DNA from: Streptomyces cyaneus
GTDB taxonomy: Bacteria; Actinomycetota; Actinomycetes; Streptomycetales; Streptomycetaceae
Direction: 5' to 3'
NCBI RefSeq assembly: GCF_004028635.1
Contig: NZ_RQJW01000004.1
Span: forward strand, 310,001 to 374,000
DNA: 64,000 nucleotides
Shown here: positions 49,414 to 58,863 of the stretch, in pieces
How the letters are laid out: every line of letters starts with the position of its first letter
Position numbering within the stretch: position 1 is the stretch's first letter
Position numbers and translations under genes: made by a program
The notes under the pieces: model-generated
What the model was told of the DNA's origin: nothing
Seen by the model: only the letters and a program-made list of their open reading frames with translations
The model's database searches: none

Positions 49414-51112
49414 CGTCGGCGCTCGACAGCGTCTGCGGTACGGCCGTGAAGGCCCGCAGCCGGATCCGTACGCCCGGCCGCGGCAGGGCGAACCGCCCTG
49501 CGGGCGGACGGAGTTCATAACGCGCCGTCGTGTGAGCGGGCAGCGCGGCCGGTCCTCGTACGACCGTCCAGTACTGGTTCATGCCCTGGCCCGTGGTGAG
49601 GGTGAAGTGGGGGGTCAGGGCGGCGGCGCCCGTGTTCCTGACTTCAACATCCATACGGGTCAAGGCGGTTGGCGTCGCCCACCGTGCCGACGTCACCCGC
49701 ATCCCCAGTGGCGGCGACCCGGTCGCCGCCCATACCGCGCTCACCAGGGCCGGGGTGAGCAGCAGCGCGGCCGCCGCGATCCGCGCCGGGCGGCGGGACA
49801 GGAGACGCAGGCGCGGCTGCCAGGCGGTGGCGAACTCCGACGCGGGCGCGGTGACCGCCGCCGCCAGCCACAGCGGCGTCATCATCAGGTAGTAGCCGTC
49901 CTGCGACCGGGTCGCCAGAAAGAACGCGCACCACGGCAGGACGGTCGCCGCCGGCCCCAGCCGCCGCACGAACAGCACGAAGAGCGCGAGCAGCCCCGCC
50001 GCCAGCAGCATGCTCGCGTGGGCGTACCAGTCGAGCCGGTCGCTGCCGTCGGTGAAATACAGCGAGATGCCGACCACGCCCTGCCCGTGGATCACCGCGC
50101 CCTGCGTCAACGGCAGCGCGATGCCCCGGATCCAGGTGCCCGGCTCGCTCACGATGAAGTACGTGTTGATCAGCAGCCATACGACCCCGGCGGCCCGGGC
50201 GATCCGCGCCACCACCAGAGCCGCCGCCCGCTGACCCAGCTCCCCGCGCCGCACGGCGTAGATCCCGGCCAGCAGGAACGGCGCGACGAACCACGGCAGC
50301 TGCTGCGCCGCGCACGCCGCCCCCAGACACGCCGCCCGTGCCAGCCCCCCGGCCCCGAGCCGCCCGCCCCGCCCGATCCGCGGCCACCGCACCACCACCG
50401 GCACCAGCAGAGCCAGCGCCACGATCGCCGGATAGCCGAGCCGGCCGTAGGAGGGCAGGAACCCGAAGCCCAGGTATGCCATGGTCGCCGCCGACCGCCA
50501 CGGCGTGGGCAGCATCCGCCACAGCGCGACGGCGCCGGCGACGAGGGCGGCCGTGCTCAGCGCGGTGGCGGGCATGCCCCCGTGCCCCAGCCACAGCAGC
50601 GGTGCCGTCAGCAGCGGGGCCAGGGGCGGATAGCCGTACGTGAAGTCGTAGCCGCCCGTCACCGTCGGGGTGAGCGCGACGCCGTGGCCGAAGAGCCAGG
50701 GCCACGGCTGCCCGTAGACCGGGTGCCCGGCGACCAGTTCGCGGGCGGCCTGGGTGGTGAGGATCGCCTCGTCGCTGCCCGCGTGGTTCATCGCCCACGC
50801 GCACAGCGTCAGCGTCACGGCGGTCACCAGGACACAGAGGTCGAGGCGGGCCAGCGACCTCGCCCGCCGCACGACCAGCGCCAGCACGCCACAGACCAGG
50901 ATCGAGGCGTAGCAGACCGAGATGGCCGCGGCCACGACGAGTCGGTGACTGGCAGCCTGGGTCCAGATCGCGCGTGTGCCGATGAAGAGGCTGATGTCCG
51001 CGAGGAGCGTCAGGACGCGGTGCCACTGGGCGGGGGGTTCCTGGATTGTGGCGGGCGCCGACCACTGCGTCCGTCGGCCGGGCGTCACCAGCTGCTGATC
51101 TGCCAACTGCAC
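49391..51112 (-). CDS. GT87/GT-C-like membrane protein
   Basis: A 573-residue protein with ten or more membrane helices between residues ~35 and 450. The first external loop has AGSDEAILTTQAARELVAGH and YDFTYGYPPLAPLLTAPL, the pattern of GT-C/mannosyltransferase-like proteins, where an acidic residue follows helix 1. Residues ~465-573 form a predicted extracytoplasmic beta-sandwich (VEVRNTGAAALTPHFTLTTGQGMNQYWTV...). The start is GTG 51112. Probably uses a polyprenyl-phosphate sugar, but acceptor and sugar are unknown. Confidence 0.72.
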   Translation of the reverse strand: MQLADQQLVTPGRRTQWSAPATIQEPPAQWHRVLTLLADISLFIGTRAIWTQAASHRLVVAAAISVCYASILVCGVLALVVRRARSLARLDLCVLVTAVTLTLCAWAMNHAGSDEAILTTQAARELVAGHPVYGQPWPWLFGHGVALTPTVTGGYDFTYGYPPLAPLLTAPLLWLGHGGMPATALSTAALVAGAVALWRMLPTPWRSAATMAYLGFGFLPSYGRLGYPAIVALALLVPVVVRWPRIGRGGRLGAGGLARAACLGAACAAQQLPWFVAPFLLAGIYAVRRGELGQRAAALVVARIARAAGVVWLLINTYFIVSEPGTWIRGIALPLTQGAVIHGQGVVGISLYFTDGSDRLDWYAHASMLLAAGLLALFVLFVRRLGPAATVLPWCAFFLATRSQDGYYLMMTPLWLAAAVTAPASEFATAWQPRLRLLSRRPARIAAAALLLTPALVSAVWAATGSPPLGMRVTSARWATPTALTRMDVEVRNTGAAALTPHFTLTTGQGMNQYWTVVRGPAALPAHTTARYELRPPAGRFALPRPGVRIRLRAFTAVPQTLSSADVRLPRSG

Positions 51113-51222
51113 GACACCGGACGGTAATCAGGCCTGGTGAGCGGGGCGCCGAGGGAGGTGAAGAGTCCGGTGTGAGGCAGGTGAGAGATCTCCGTGCCTG
51201 CCGGGGCCGCCCCCGGCGGCGG

Positions 51223-54200
51223 TCAGTAGACGTCCCGGACGTACCGCTTCGCCGACGCCAGCTGCTTCACATACGCCGAGGCCTCCGCCTCCGCCAGCCC
51301 GCCGTGCGCGACCGCGATGTCCCGCAGCGCCTGGTCCACGTCCTTGGCCATGCGCGAGGCGTCACCGCAGACGTAGAAGTGGGCGCCGTCCTGGAGCCAG
51401 CGCCACAGTTCCGGACCGTGTTCGCGCATCCGGTCCTGGACGTACACCTTGTTGCGCTGGTCGCGGGAGAACGCGGTGTCGAGCCGGGCGAGGGTGCCCT
51501 CGTCGAGCAGCGCGGTCAGCTCGTCCTCGTAGTAGAAGTCGCTGGCCCGGTGCTGCTCCCCGAAGAACAGCCAGTTGGGCGCCTTGTGCCCGAGCGCGTG
51601 CCGCTCCTGCAGGAAGCCGACGAAGGGCGCGACACCCGTGCCGGGGCCGACCATCACCATCGGCGTGGAGGCGTCCGCGGGCGGCCGGAAGTGCGGGGAA
51701 CGCTGCACGAAGACCGGCACCTCGGTGTCCGGCTCGGCGTCGGCGAGGAACGGCGAGCAGACCCCGCCGCGAGGCCGGCCGTGCAGGTTCTCGTACCGCA
51801 CGACGGAGACCGTCAGCGAGACGCTGTTCGGGTCGACGAGCGGGCTGGACGATATGGAGTACAGACGCGGCTGGAGTTTCCTGAGCACCCCGGCCCACTC
51901 CTCGGCGCCCGCCCGCACGGGGTGCTCGGCGAGGACGTCCACCGCCTGCCGACCCCAACTCCACTGCGCCAGACCGTCCTTGTTGTCGGGCCGCAGCAGC
52001 CGGCGCAACTCCCGGTCGTCACGGACGCGCTCGGCGACGAAGCGGAGCAGGTCAGAGGTGATCTTCGTGATGTCCAGGTGCCAGTGCAGGGCCTCCGCGA
52101 AGGAGACCTCGCCCACGCCGTCCAGTGGCACGGCGGTCGAGCCGTCGACGCCCGTCACCGCGAGCCACTCCTCCACCAGCGCGGGCGAGTTGACCGGACG
52201 CACGCCGAGCGCGTCGCCCGCCTCGTACGTCAGCGAGGTCCCGCTCGTGTCGAAGGTGAAGCGCCGCACCTCCTTGCCCGCGCCGGGCCGGCTGAGCAGC
52301 CGGTTGCCGACGAGGCGGGCGGTGGTGGGGGCAGGCCTGGCGGGAGTTGCGGCATTGGTCTTCGGCTTCTCGACCGGTTTCTCGACCGGCCTCGGGAGCG
52401 CGGGTGCGTCCGTGCCGCCCAGTGCCGTGAGGACCTGGTCGAGCCACGCCCCGGCGGACGGCTCGTAGTCCGGTTCGCAGTCCGTACGCGGCGCGAGGCG
52501 CACCCCGCCCAGTTCGTCCAGCCGTGCGTCGAGCCGCCGCCCGTGCCCGCAGAAGTCGTCGTACGAGGAGTCGCCGAAGGCGAGCACGGCGTACCGAACC
52601 CCGTCCAGCCGTGGAGCCCCCGCGTCGGACAGCGTGTCCCAGAAGCCGGCCCCATTGTCGGGCGCGTCACCGTCGCCGAACGTGCTGGTGATGAAGAGGA
52701 GGTCGGCCGCGCGGGTGAGAGCGCGGACATCGGCCTCGTCCATGTCGACCACGGTGGCCCGGTGCCCCGCCGCACCCAACCGCTCGGCGGTGGCGGTGGC
52801 GAACTCCTCGGCGTTGCCGGTCTGCGAGGCCCACAGCACGACGACCTCACGGCCGTCATGCGTGACCGGTTCCGCCGCCGTCCGTGAGTACATCCCGGCG
52901 AGTACGCCGTTGACCCACATCGCGTGCTCGGGGCTGAAAGGCGCGTCCGGAGGCAGGACAGGGATCCCGGGCGCGCCGGTCTGGATTCCGGCGAGGAAGC
53001 CGGTCAGATAGAGGCGTTCCTGGGCGGTCAGCACGGGCGGCGGGGTGGGTTCCAGACCGAAGGGATCAGCCGAGCCGGGGGTGACGGCCGTGGGCGTCAG
53101 CGCTTCCACCGGCCCCTCCGGCACCGGAGCCGCCACCCTGGTCAAGGACACCGCGCACACCTTGAACTCGGGCTGGAAGGAGATCGGATCGACCGCGTCG
53201 CTCGTCACCGCGTTGACGCTCAGATACTCCCCGAACAGGTCGTTCCAGTGGAACGGAGCGAAACAGCCCCCGGGCCGCACCCGATCGGTCACCACCGCCG
53301 GCAGCACCGCCCGCCCGCGTCGCGAGGCGACCTCCACCCGATCACCCTCGGCGATCCCCAGCGCACGCGCGTCCTCGGGATGCACCTCCACGAACGGCCC
53401 CGGGTTCAGCTTGTTGAGCTTGGCGACCCTTCCGGTCTTGGTCAGCGTGTGCCACTGGTGCTGAACCCGCCCCGTGTTCAGTACGAAGGGGTAGTCGTCG
53501 TCCGGCATCTCGGCGGCCGGCATGTGCGGCCGCGCGTGGAAGACACCCCGCCCGCTCGCGGTCGGGAACCGCAGCTCGCCGTCCGCGTCGACGTACCGGA
53601 TCGGATTGCGCTCCGGCCCGTCCACCTCGGCGGCCGGCCATTGCACGGGCGTGGCGCGCAGCCGCTCGTACGTCACCCCGCGCAGGTCCCAGCCGGTCAC
53701 CGGGTTCCAGGCCCGCCGTATCTCCTCGAAGACGTCCTCGGCGCTGTCGTACGAGAACCCCTTCTCGTACCCCATCGCACACGCGACGGCCGCGATGATT
53801 TGCCAGTCGGCCATCGCCTCCCCGGGCGGGTCGGCCACCGGCCGGGTCAGCGTCAGATTGCGCTCGCTGTTGACGAAGACACCCTCGCCCTCGGTCCACA
53901 TGGCGCCCGGCAGCACGACATCCGCGTACGCGTTGGTCTCGGTCTCACCGAAGACGTCCTGCGTGACGACGAACTCGGCGGTCTCAAGGCCCTCGATGAC
54001 GGTACGGCGATTGGCGACCGAGGCGACGGGGTTGGTGCAGATGATCCAGCAGGCCTTGATCTCCCCGTCGGCCATCTTCTGGAACATCTCGACGGTGCCC
54101 TTGCCGACCCCGTCGGCGCGCAGCGTCCCCGGCGACACCTCCCACAGCTCCTCGACGAAGGCCCGCTCGGCGTCGACGAGCACCGACCGCTGCCCCGGCA

Positions 54201-55272
54201 GCCCCGGCCCCATGTACCCCATCTCACGGCCGCCCATCGCGTTCGGCTGCCCGGTGAGAGAGAAGGGCCCGCTGCCCGGCCGGCAGATGGCACCCGTCGC
54301 CAGATGCAGGTTGACCAGGGCGTTCGTGTTCCAGGTGCCGTGCGTGGACTGGTTGAGCCCCATCGTCCAGCAGCTCATCCACTCGCCGGCCTCACCGATC
54401 AGCCGGGCGGCCGCGCGCAGGTCGCTCTCGTCGATCCCCGTGATCTCCGCGACGGCGGCGGGCGTGTAGTCGGCGAGGAAGGCGGGCATCGCCTCCCAGC
54501 CCTCGGTGTGGGCGGCGATGAAGTCGGGGTCGGTGTGGCCGTTCTCGACGAGCAGGTGCAGCAGCCCGTTCAGCAGCGCGAGGTCCGTACCCGGCTTGAC
54601 CTGCAGAAACAGATCGGCCTTGGCGGCGGTCGCGGTACGTCGCGGATCGACCACGATGAGTTTCGCGCCCGCCTTGACCCGCTCCATCATCCGCAGGAAG
54701 AGGATGGGGTGGCAGTCGGCCATGTTCGAGCCGATGACCAGGAAGACGTCCGCCTTCTCGAAGTCCTCGTACGACCCCGGCGGCCCGTCCGCGCCGAGGG
54801 ACAGCTTGTATCCCATGCCCGCGCTGGCCATGCACAGCCGCGAGTTCGACTCGATCTGGTTCGTCCCCACGAACCCCTTGGCCAGCTTGTTGGACAGGTA
54901 CTGCGCCTCCAGGCTCATCTGCCCGGACACATAGAAGGCGACCGCGTCCGGCCCGTGCTCGTCGACGATCGCGCGCAGCCGGCGAGCCGTCTCGGCGATC
55001 GCGTCGGCCATCGGGGAGGGCACCGGCTCCTCACCCCGGTCGTCCCTGACCAGGGCGGTCGTCAGCCGCCCGGGCGCGGCGAGCATCTCGGCCGTCGTCG
55101 CGCCCTTGGTGCACAGCCGGCCCGCGTTCGCCGGGTGCGCCTTGTCACCGGAGGCCTTCAGGACCGTACGCCGCCCGTCGGGCCCCATCCCGACGTCCAG
55201 CAGGATTCCGCAGCCGACCCCGCAGTACGTGCAGACCGTCCGGACCTGAGTCGTGGAGGTGGTCTCGGTCAC
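51223..55272 (-). CDS. Fused assimilatory nitrate reductase/flavoprotein reductase
   Basis: 1349 residues from GTG 55272 (GGAGAAGGG upstream; an ATG at 55353 would add 27 unlikely residues). Residues ~10-700 are a molybdopterin nitrate reductase with an N-terminal [4Fe-4S] site (Cys14, 17, 21, 54: VCTYCGVGCG...GRLC). About 808-950 is flavodoxin-like (VVVLWASQTGNAEEF). A Pro/Lys linker is followed by a CysJ/CPR-type FAD and NADPH module (RLYSISSSP, GPGTGVAPFVGFLQER, ending YVRDVY). The single chain can thus carry electrons from NADPH to nitrate without a separate reductase. It is a stand-alone gene preceded by a GlnR-like box, so probably induced by nitrogen limitation. Confidence 0.93.
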   Translation of the reverse strand: MTETTSTTQVRTVCTYCGVGCGILLDVGMGPDGRRTVLKASGDKAHPANAGRLCTKGATTAEMLAAPGRLTTALVRDDRGEEPVPSPMADAIAETARRLRAIVDEHGPDAVAFYVSGQMSLEAQYLSNKLAKGFVGTNQIESNSRLCMASAGMGYKLSLGADGPPGSYEDFEKADVFLVIGSNMADCHPILFLRMMERVKAGAKLIVVDPRRTATAAKADLFLQVKPGTDLALLNGLLHLLVENGHTDPDFIAAHTEGWEAMPAFLADYTPAAVAEITGIDESDLRAAARLIGEAGEWMSCWTMGLNQSTHGTWNTNALVNLHLATGAICRPGSGPFSLTGQPNAMGGREMGYMGPGLPGQRSVLVDAERAFVEELWEVSPGTLRADGVGKGTVEMFQKMADGEIKACWIICTNPVASVANRRTVIEGLETAEFVVTQDVFGETETNAYADVVLPGAMWTEGEGVFVNSERNLTLTRPVADPPGEAMADWQIIAAVACAMGYEKGFSYDSAEDVFEEIRRAWNPVTGWDLRGVTYERLRATPVQWPAAEVDGPERNPIRYVDADGELRFPTASGRGVFHARPHMPAAEMPDDDYPFVLNTGRVQHQWHTLTKTGRVAKLNKLNPGPFVEVHPEDARALGIAEGDRVEVASRRGRAVLPAVVTDRVRPGGCFAPFHWNDLFGEYLSVNAVTSDAVDPISFQPEFKVCAVSLTRVAAPVPEGPVEALTPTAVTPGSADPFGLEPTPPPVLTAQERLYLTGFLAGIQTGAPGIPVLPPDAPFSPEHAMWVNGVLAGMYSRTAAEPVTHDGREVVVLWASQTGNAEEFATATAERLGAAGHRATVVDMDEADVRALTRAADLLFITSTFGDGDAPDNGAGFWDTLSDAGAPRLDGVRYAVLAFGDSSYDDFCGHGRRLDARLDELGGVRLAPRTDCEPDYEPSAGAWLDQVLTALGGTDAPALPRPVEKPVEKPKTNAATPARPAPTTARLVGNRLLSRPGAGKEVRRFTFDTSGTSLTYEAGDALGVRPVNSPALVEEWLAVTGVDGSTAVPLDGVGEVSFAEALHWHLDITKITSDLLRFVAERVRDDRELRRLLRPDNKDGLAQWSWGRQAVDVLAEHPVRAGAEEWAGVLRKLQPRLYSISSSPLVDPNSVSLTVSVVRYENLHGRPRGGVCSPFLADAEPDTEVPVFVQRSPHFRPPADASTPMVMVGPGTGVAPFVGFLQERHALGHKAPNWLFFGEQHRASDFYYEDELTALLDEGTLARLDTAFSRDQRNKVYVQDRMREHGPELWRWLQDGAHFYVCGDASRMAKDVDQALRDIAVAHGGLAEAEASAYVKQLASAKRYVRDVY

Positions 55273-55324
55273 ACGCTGCCCTTCTCCGGCGGTCGGGGTG
55301 ATGCATGAAGCGTACGAATTGCCC

Positions 55325-55340
55325 GTTACGTCGATGTCAC
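55325..55340 (-). promoter_or_regulatory. GlnR-like box before nitrate reductase
   Basis: On the minus strand, GTGAC-N6-GTAAC (55340-55325) fits the spacing and partly the sequence of Streptomyces GlnR sites (GTnAC-N6-GAAAC). It lies 53-68 bp upstream of the GTG start. GlnR control of nitrate reductase genes is established in Streptomyces; the site here is inferred. Confidence 0.5.
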
Positions 55341-55524
55341 ATCCCTTGATCATGAGGAGTTACGTCGGCCACACAGCCGCCGAAGGCCCGATGTGAGGGC
55401 GATGTGAGGGGTGCGGGACGGCGCGATGCGGTCGCGCATCGTGTCGCTGTTGGGCCGAACGGGTGACTTGGCGTAAGAATTGGCTGGTGCAGGCATTGAA
55501 GGCGAGTCAAGGCGGGGGGAGCCG

Positions 55525-55914
55525 GTGAACAGCCACGACGTCACCGATGAACAGTGGGAGGGGCTCGCCCAGGTTGTGCCGTTGCGCGGCCGAGACGCCT
55601 GGCCGTCCGCGGTGGACCACCGAGTGCCCCCGGAGGCGGTGACGGAGCCGCGTCGCCGGTTCGTCGTCCTACGGGTCAACGTGTTCGCGGACGCCCGCGA
55701 CGTCGCCGAGACGCTGATGGCGGGGATTCCGGTGCTGCTGGACCTGACCGGGGCGGAGACCGAGGTCGCCAAACGGGTCCTCGACTTCAGCACGGGCGTG
55801 GTCTTCGGCCTGGCGAGCGGGATGCACCGGGTGGACCGGAACGTGTTCCTGCTGACGCCGCCGGGGACCGAGGTGAGCGGGTTGATGGAGGGGGCTGGGG
55901 CTCCGGGCTCGTGA
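55525..55914 (+). CDS. SepF-like protein
   Basis: A 129-residue protein of the SepF family (FtsZ-ring membrane-anchor paralogues; Streptomyces has several). The core DUF552 fold is seen: FVVLRVNVFADARDVAETLMAGIPVLLDL, then ETEVAKRVLDFSTGVVFGLASGMHRV and VFLLTPPGTEV. It lacks the N-terminal amphipathic helix of true SepF, so it probably does not bind membrane directly. The start is GTG 55525, chosen for the GGGGGAGCC ahead of it. Its genomic position away from the division cluster suggests a developmental or modulatory role. Confidence 0.85.
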   Translation: MNSHDVTDEQWEGLAQVVPLRGRDAWPSAVDHRVPPEAVTEPRRRFVVLRVNVFADARDVAETLMAGIPVLLDLTGAETEVAKRVLDFSTGVVFGLASGMHRVDRNVFLLTPPGTEVSGLMEGAGAPGS

Positions 55915-56001
55915 GGGGGCTGGGCGGGCCGGTCCCTCGATCGTAGGAAGGGTGCCGGGGTGGAACGGTTCGCCTGACGGCAGGGGTCCTACGGTCCGGA
56001 C

Positions 56002-57204
56002 ATGGCCGTGTCGTCTGTGTCTGGTGCCGCTTCCCCTGTGTCCGGTGTCGCTTCCCTCTCGTCCTCCGTGCTGTCCGTGGGCGAGGCGCATGCCGCCCGG
56101 CCCCGCGTCACCGAGCTGCGGCTGTCCGCGTTCGCGGGGCATCGGCGGGCCGCGCTCCCGCTCGGGGCGTTCACGCTCTTCGCCGGGCCGAGCGGGTGCG
56201 GCAAGACGACCGCGCTGCGGGCGTACGAGGCGCTGGCCCGGCTCGGTGCGGGTGCCGGGGTGGGAGAGGTGTTCCCCGATCCGGTGGCTTGCGTTCCGGA
56301 GCGGGCTCGGCCCGATGCTCAGCGGCGGCGTGGGTTTCGTATCGGTTGTACCGCCGACGGTCCCGAGGGGCCGGTCCGGCTCGATGTCGCGGTACAGGCC
56401 GAGCCCGGACTGCGCATCGTGGGGGAGCGGTTGAGCGCGGGGGGTGTCGTTCTGCTGGAGACGGCCCTGCGTGATCCGAGCCGTCCCTGTGTGCAGGCCG
56501 CCTGGCACACGGCCGGTCAGTCGCCGGTGACACGGGCGCCGCTGCCCGACGATCGGCTCGGTACCGCTCTGCTGCCGCTGCGGGTGGCCGGCAAGACGGA
56601 CGGGCAGCGGCGGGTGCTCGCGGCGGCGGAGCAGATGGTCGTCGCGCTGCGGTCGGTGTTCGCCTGTGATCCTCGGCCCGAGCGGATGCGGGGTGCGGTG
56701 TCGATCGGTTCCGGGCGGCTGCTCCGGGGCTGCGACAACCTCGCCGATGTGCTGTGGCGGACCCGTGCCGAGTGCGGGCGACGGCATGCGCAGTTCGTGG
56801 CGTCGGTGGGGGCGGGGTGTGCCGGGGCGGTGGCGGATGTGGTCGCCGAGGTGCTGGGGGACGGGACGGTGCGGGGGGTGCTCGACCGGGGGGACGGTGT
56901 TCGGACGGAGCTCGGGCGGCTGGGCGACGGTGAGCTGCGGTATCTCGCGCTGTCCTTGGTGCTGTTGACCGGGCCCGGGGTGCTGGAGGTCGACCCGGTC
57001 GGTGAGGTGCCCGCGGCGATGCAGACGCTGACCGTGCTGGCGGATGGGCTCGATCGGGGGCTGGATTCGGGGCAGCGCGGGGAGTTGGTGCGGCTGGCGG
57101 CGCGGATGTGTGAGCGGGGGCATATTCGGCTGGTCGGGGCGGTGAGTGACGTGACGGCGGTGGCGGGAGTGGATGGCGTCACGGTGGTACACCTGGAGCC
57201 GTGA
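56002..57204 (+). CDS. RecF/SMC-like ATP-binding protein
   Basis: A 400-residue P-loop ATPase. After a Ser/Val/Ala-rich N-terminus comes the AAA_21/RecF-like start VTELRLSAFAGHRRAALPLG, then the Walker A GPSGCGKTTA (Lys68). A signature-like LGRLGDGELRYLALSLVLL near residue 310 precedes a weak Walker B (GVLEVDP). The C-terminal VRLAARMCERGHIRLVGAV is typical of the switch region. It resembles ATPases of OLD/SMC-like systems, but the normal DE pair is not clear. Its stop overlaps the MazG-like start, so the two are coupled. Confidence 0.75.
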   Translation: MAVSSVSGAASPVSGVASLSSSVLSVGEAHAARPRVTELRLSAFAGHRRAALPLGAFTLFAGPSGCGKTTALRAYEALARLGAGAGVGEVFPDPVACVPERARPDAQRRRGFRIGCTADGPEGPVRLDVAVQAEPGLRIVGERLSAGGVVLLETALRDPSRPCVQAAWHTAGQSPVTRAPLPDDRLGTALLPLRVAGKTDGQRRVLAAAEQMVVALRSVFACDPRPERMRGAVSIGSGRLLRGCDNLADVLWRTRAECGRRHAQFVASVGAGCAGAVADVVAEVLGDGTVRGVLDRGDGVRTELGRLGDGELRYLALSLVLLTGPGVLEVDPVGEVPAAMQTLTVLADGLDRGLDSGQRGELVRLAARMCERGHIRLVGAVSDVTAVAGVDGVTVVHLEP

Positions 57205-57527
57205 ACGAACCCCTTGATGTGGCCGGGCTGCAGCGCCGGCTGGCCGAGTTCGCCGCCGTGCGCAACTGGCAGCCGTATCACACGCCGAAGAACCTCGTCG
57301 CCGCGCTCAGCGTCGAGGCGTCCGAACTGGTGGAGATCTTCCAGTGGTTGACGCCGGAGGAGTCGTCCCGGGTCATGGACGACTCGGAGGTCGCGGCGCG
57401 GGTGACCGATGAGGTCGCGGATGTGCTGGCGTATCTGTTGCAGCTGTGCGAGGTGCTCGGGATCGATCCGTTGGCGGCGTTGGACGCGAAGATCGACCGG
57501 AACGAGCGGAGGTTTCCGGCGCCGTAG
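57201..57527 (+). CDS. MazG-like nucleotide pyrophosphohydrolase
   Basis: A 108-residue all-alpha NTP pyrophosphatase, starting at GTG 57201 inside the preceding gene's end. Metal-binding signatures Glu39-x-x-Glu42 (SVEASELVEIFQWL) and Glu71-x-x-Asp74 (DEVADVLAYLLQL) are intact. Members hydrolyse dNTPs such as dCTP to monophosphates and are often linked to house-cleaning or phage defence. Coupled to the ATPase upstream, so they may function together; this is inference. Confidence 0.9.
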   Translation: MNEPLDVAGLQRRLAEFAAVRNWQPYHTPKNLVAALSVEASELVEIFQWLTPEESSRVMDDSEVAARVTDEVADVLAYLLQLCEVLGIDPLAALDAKIDRNERRFPAP

Positions 57528-57703
57528 GAGGAACAGCGTCCGTTTTCACTCTCTGTGTTCATTTGGAGGGCTGTAGCAGAAAAGTTGTCCGCAGATTTCC
57601 GTCTTCCTCTGGCTTTTCGTCTCAAGGGCCTTCACTCTGGGTAGTGGACAAGGGAGTTCGGGCGGACGCGTGGGCAGCGCGTCGGGACAGACGGGGACTG
57701 CGG

Positions 57704-58174
57704 ATGGACGCGGTGCGGCTGATCGTGACGAGCAGGCGGGCGCTGGCGGGGGGCAGGGGTGCGCCGGAAATCATGACCGAGGTGTGGCAGGCGCAGGCTC
57801 TGGCTCAGGCGATAGGGAGTCGGCTCGCGGTGTTCGGGCCACCTGAACTACGGGGTGAGGCGCTGGGGTTGACGGAGCTGGCGGGGCGTGGCTGCGGGGT
57901 CCTTCAGGTGCCGGATCTGGCGGACGGGGACTTACGTGCGGCCCAGCTGACGGAGCTGGGCGATGCGCGGCAGTCGCTGATGCATCTGGGCAGCCTGTTG
58001 GGGGAGGTGGGGATCGCGCTTGTCGGGATCGCCAGTTCCGCGGATGACGAAGCGACGTACTGGCAGTGCATGGAGGCGATCGACGCGGCGGACGAGTCTC
58101 GGGATCGAGTGCTGGAGATGCTGCGAAGACTGGCGGATCGGGATCAGGTGTTGCCGGAGAGGGAGGCGGGGTAG
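57704..58174 (+). CDS. DUF6099 family protein
   Basis: A 156-residue alpha-helical protein from ATG 57704: MDAVRLIVTSRRALA, then EVWQAQALAQAIGSRLAVFG and LGEVGIALVGIASSADDEATYWQCMEAIDAADESRDRV. I recognise it as the Streptomyces DUF6099 family, of unknown function. No signal or membrane segment. It has its own AT-richer upstream region (57528-57703). An in-frame GTG at 57641 would add 21 residues that look non-native. Confidence 0.8.
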   Translation: MDAVRLIVTSRRALAGGRGAPEIMTEVWQAQALAQAIGSRLAVFGPPELRGEALGLTELAGRGCGVLQVPDLADGDLRAAQLTELGDARQSLMHLGSLLGEVGIALVGIASSADDEATYWQCMEAIDAADESRDRVLEMLRRLADRDQVLPEREAG

Positions 58175-58484
58175 CGGGGGCCTCCGGCGGTTGAGCGGGG
58201 ATGCCTGCGGCGGCCTGTGCCGGTTCGGTGGGGGTGCGCGTAGCGCCCAGGGTTCGGTGGGTGGGTCGGGGCCGCGCCGGGGGGTGTCCGTCCTCGGACC
58301 GGCGGTCCCCTTATTCCGAGAGGTCCCGCGTGTTGACGCCGGCCACTGCGGGCGGACACCCCCCGGCACGTCCCCTTGCCGCCGTGGGCGACTGCGGCGC
58401 CGCGGGGGTGCGCGCCATACCCCCCACACGGCGCGCCACCGATTCCGCCCCGCCACACCTAGCCGGGCAGCCGGCTGGGCGGCG

Positions 58485-58740
58485 CGCGTAGCCCCGTCGG
58501 TCCCAGCCGGAGCAGTGACCCGGCCGCGGCGTGCAGCCTCGTCCGCCTCAGCCGGGGCAGTGACCCCGGCGATGGCGCTACGTCCGTCCCGGGCGGGGCA
58601 GTGGCTCGGTGGCGGCGCGTGACCCGTTCGCCCCAGCCGCGGCGCGTAGCCCCGCCCGTCCAGCCGTGGCAGTCGCAACCCGCTCTGCCGGAGCCGCGGG
58701 CAGTCGTGCCGCTGGAGCGGTGCGGGTGGGCGCGGGCGCA
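58485..58740. repeat. Degenerate ~45-bp tandem repeats
   Basis: Units beginning GCGCGTAGCC or similar recur near 58485, 58530, 58575, 58615 and 58642; most contain CCAGCCGnnGCAGTG. They are imperfect and of variable length. The surrounding spacer 58175-58863 has no credible gene; its long minus-strand frame is only translated repeat (Ala/Gly/Thr/Arg-rich). The function, if any, is unknown. Confidence 0.65.
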
Positions 58741-58863
58741 CGCCGTTGGCGCCGGGTTGCGCGGCCCACCCCCCCGCCCAGCCACAACGCCGGGCAACCC
58801 GTGAAGCGAACGGCACCCGGGATTTGGCCCAGCCGACGCGGTGAGCCGTAAGCAGGCGGACCG

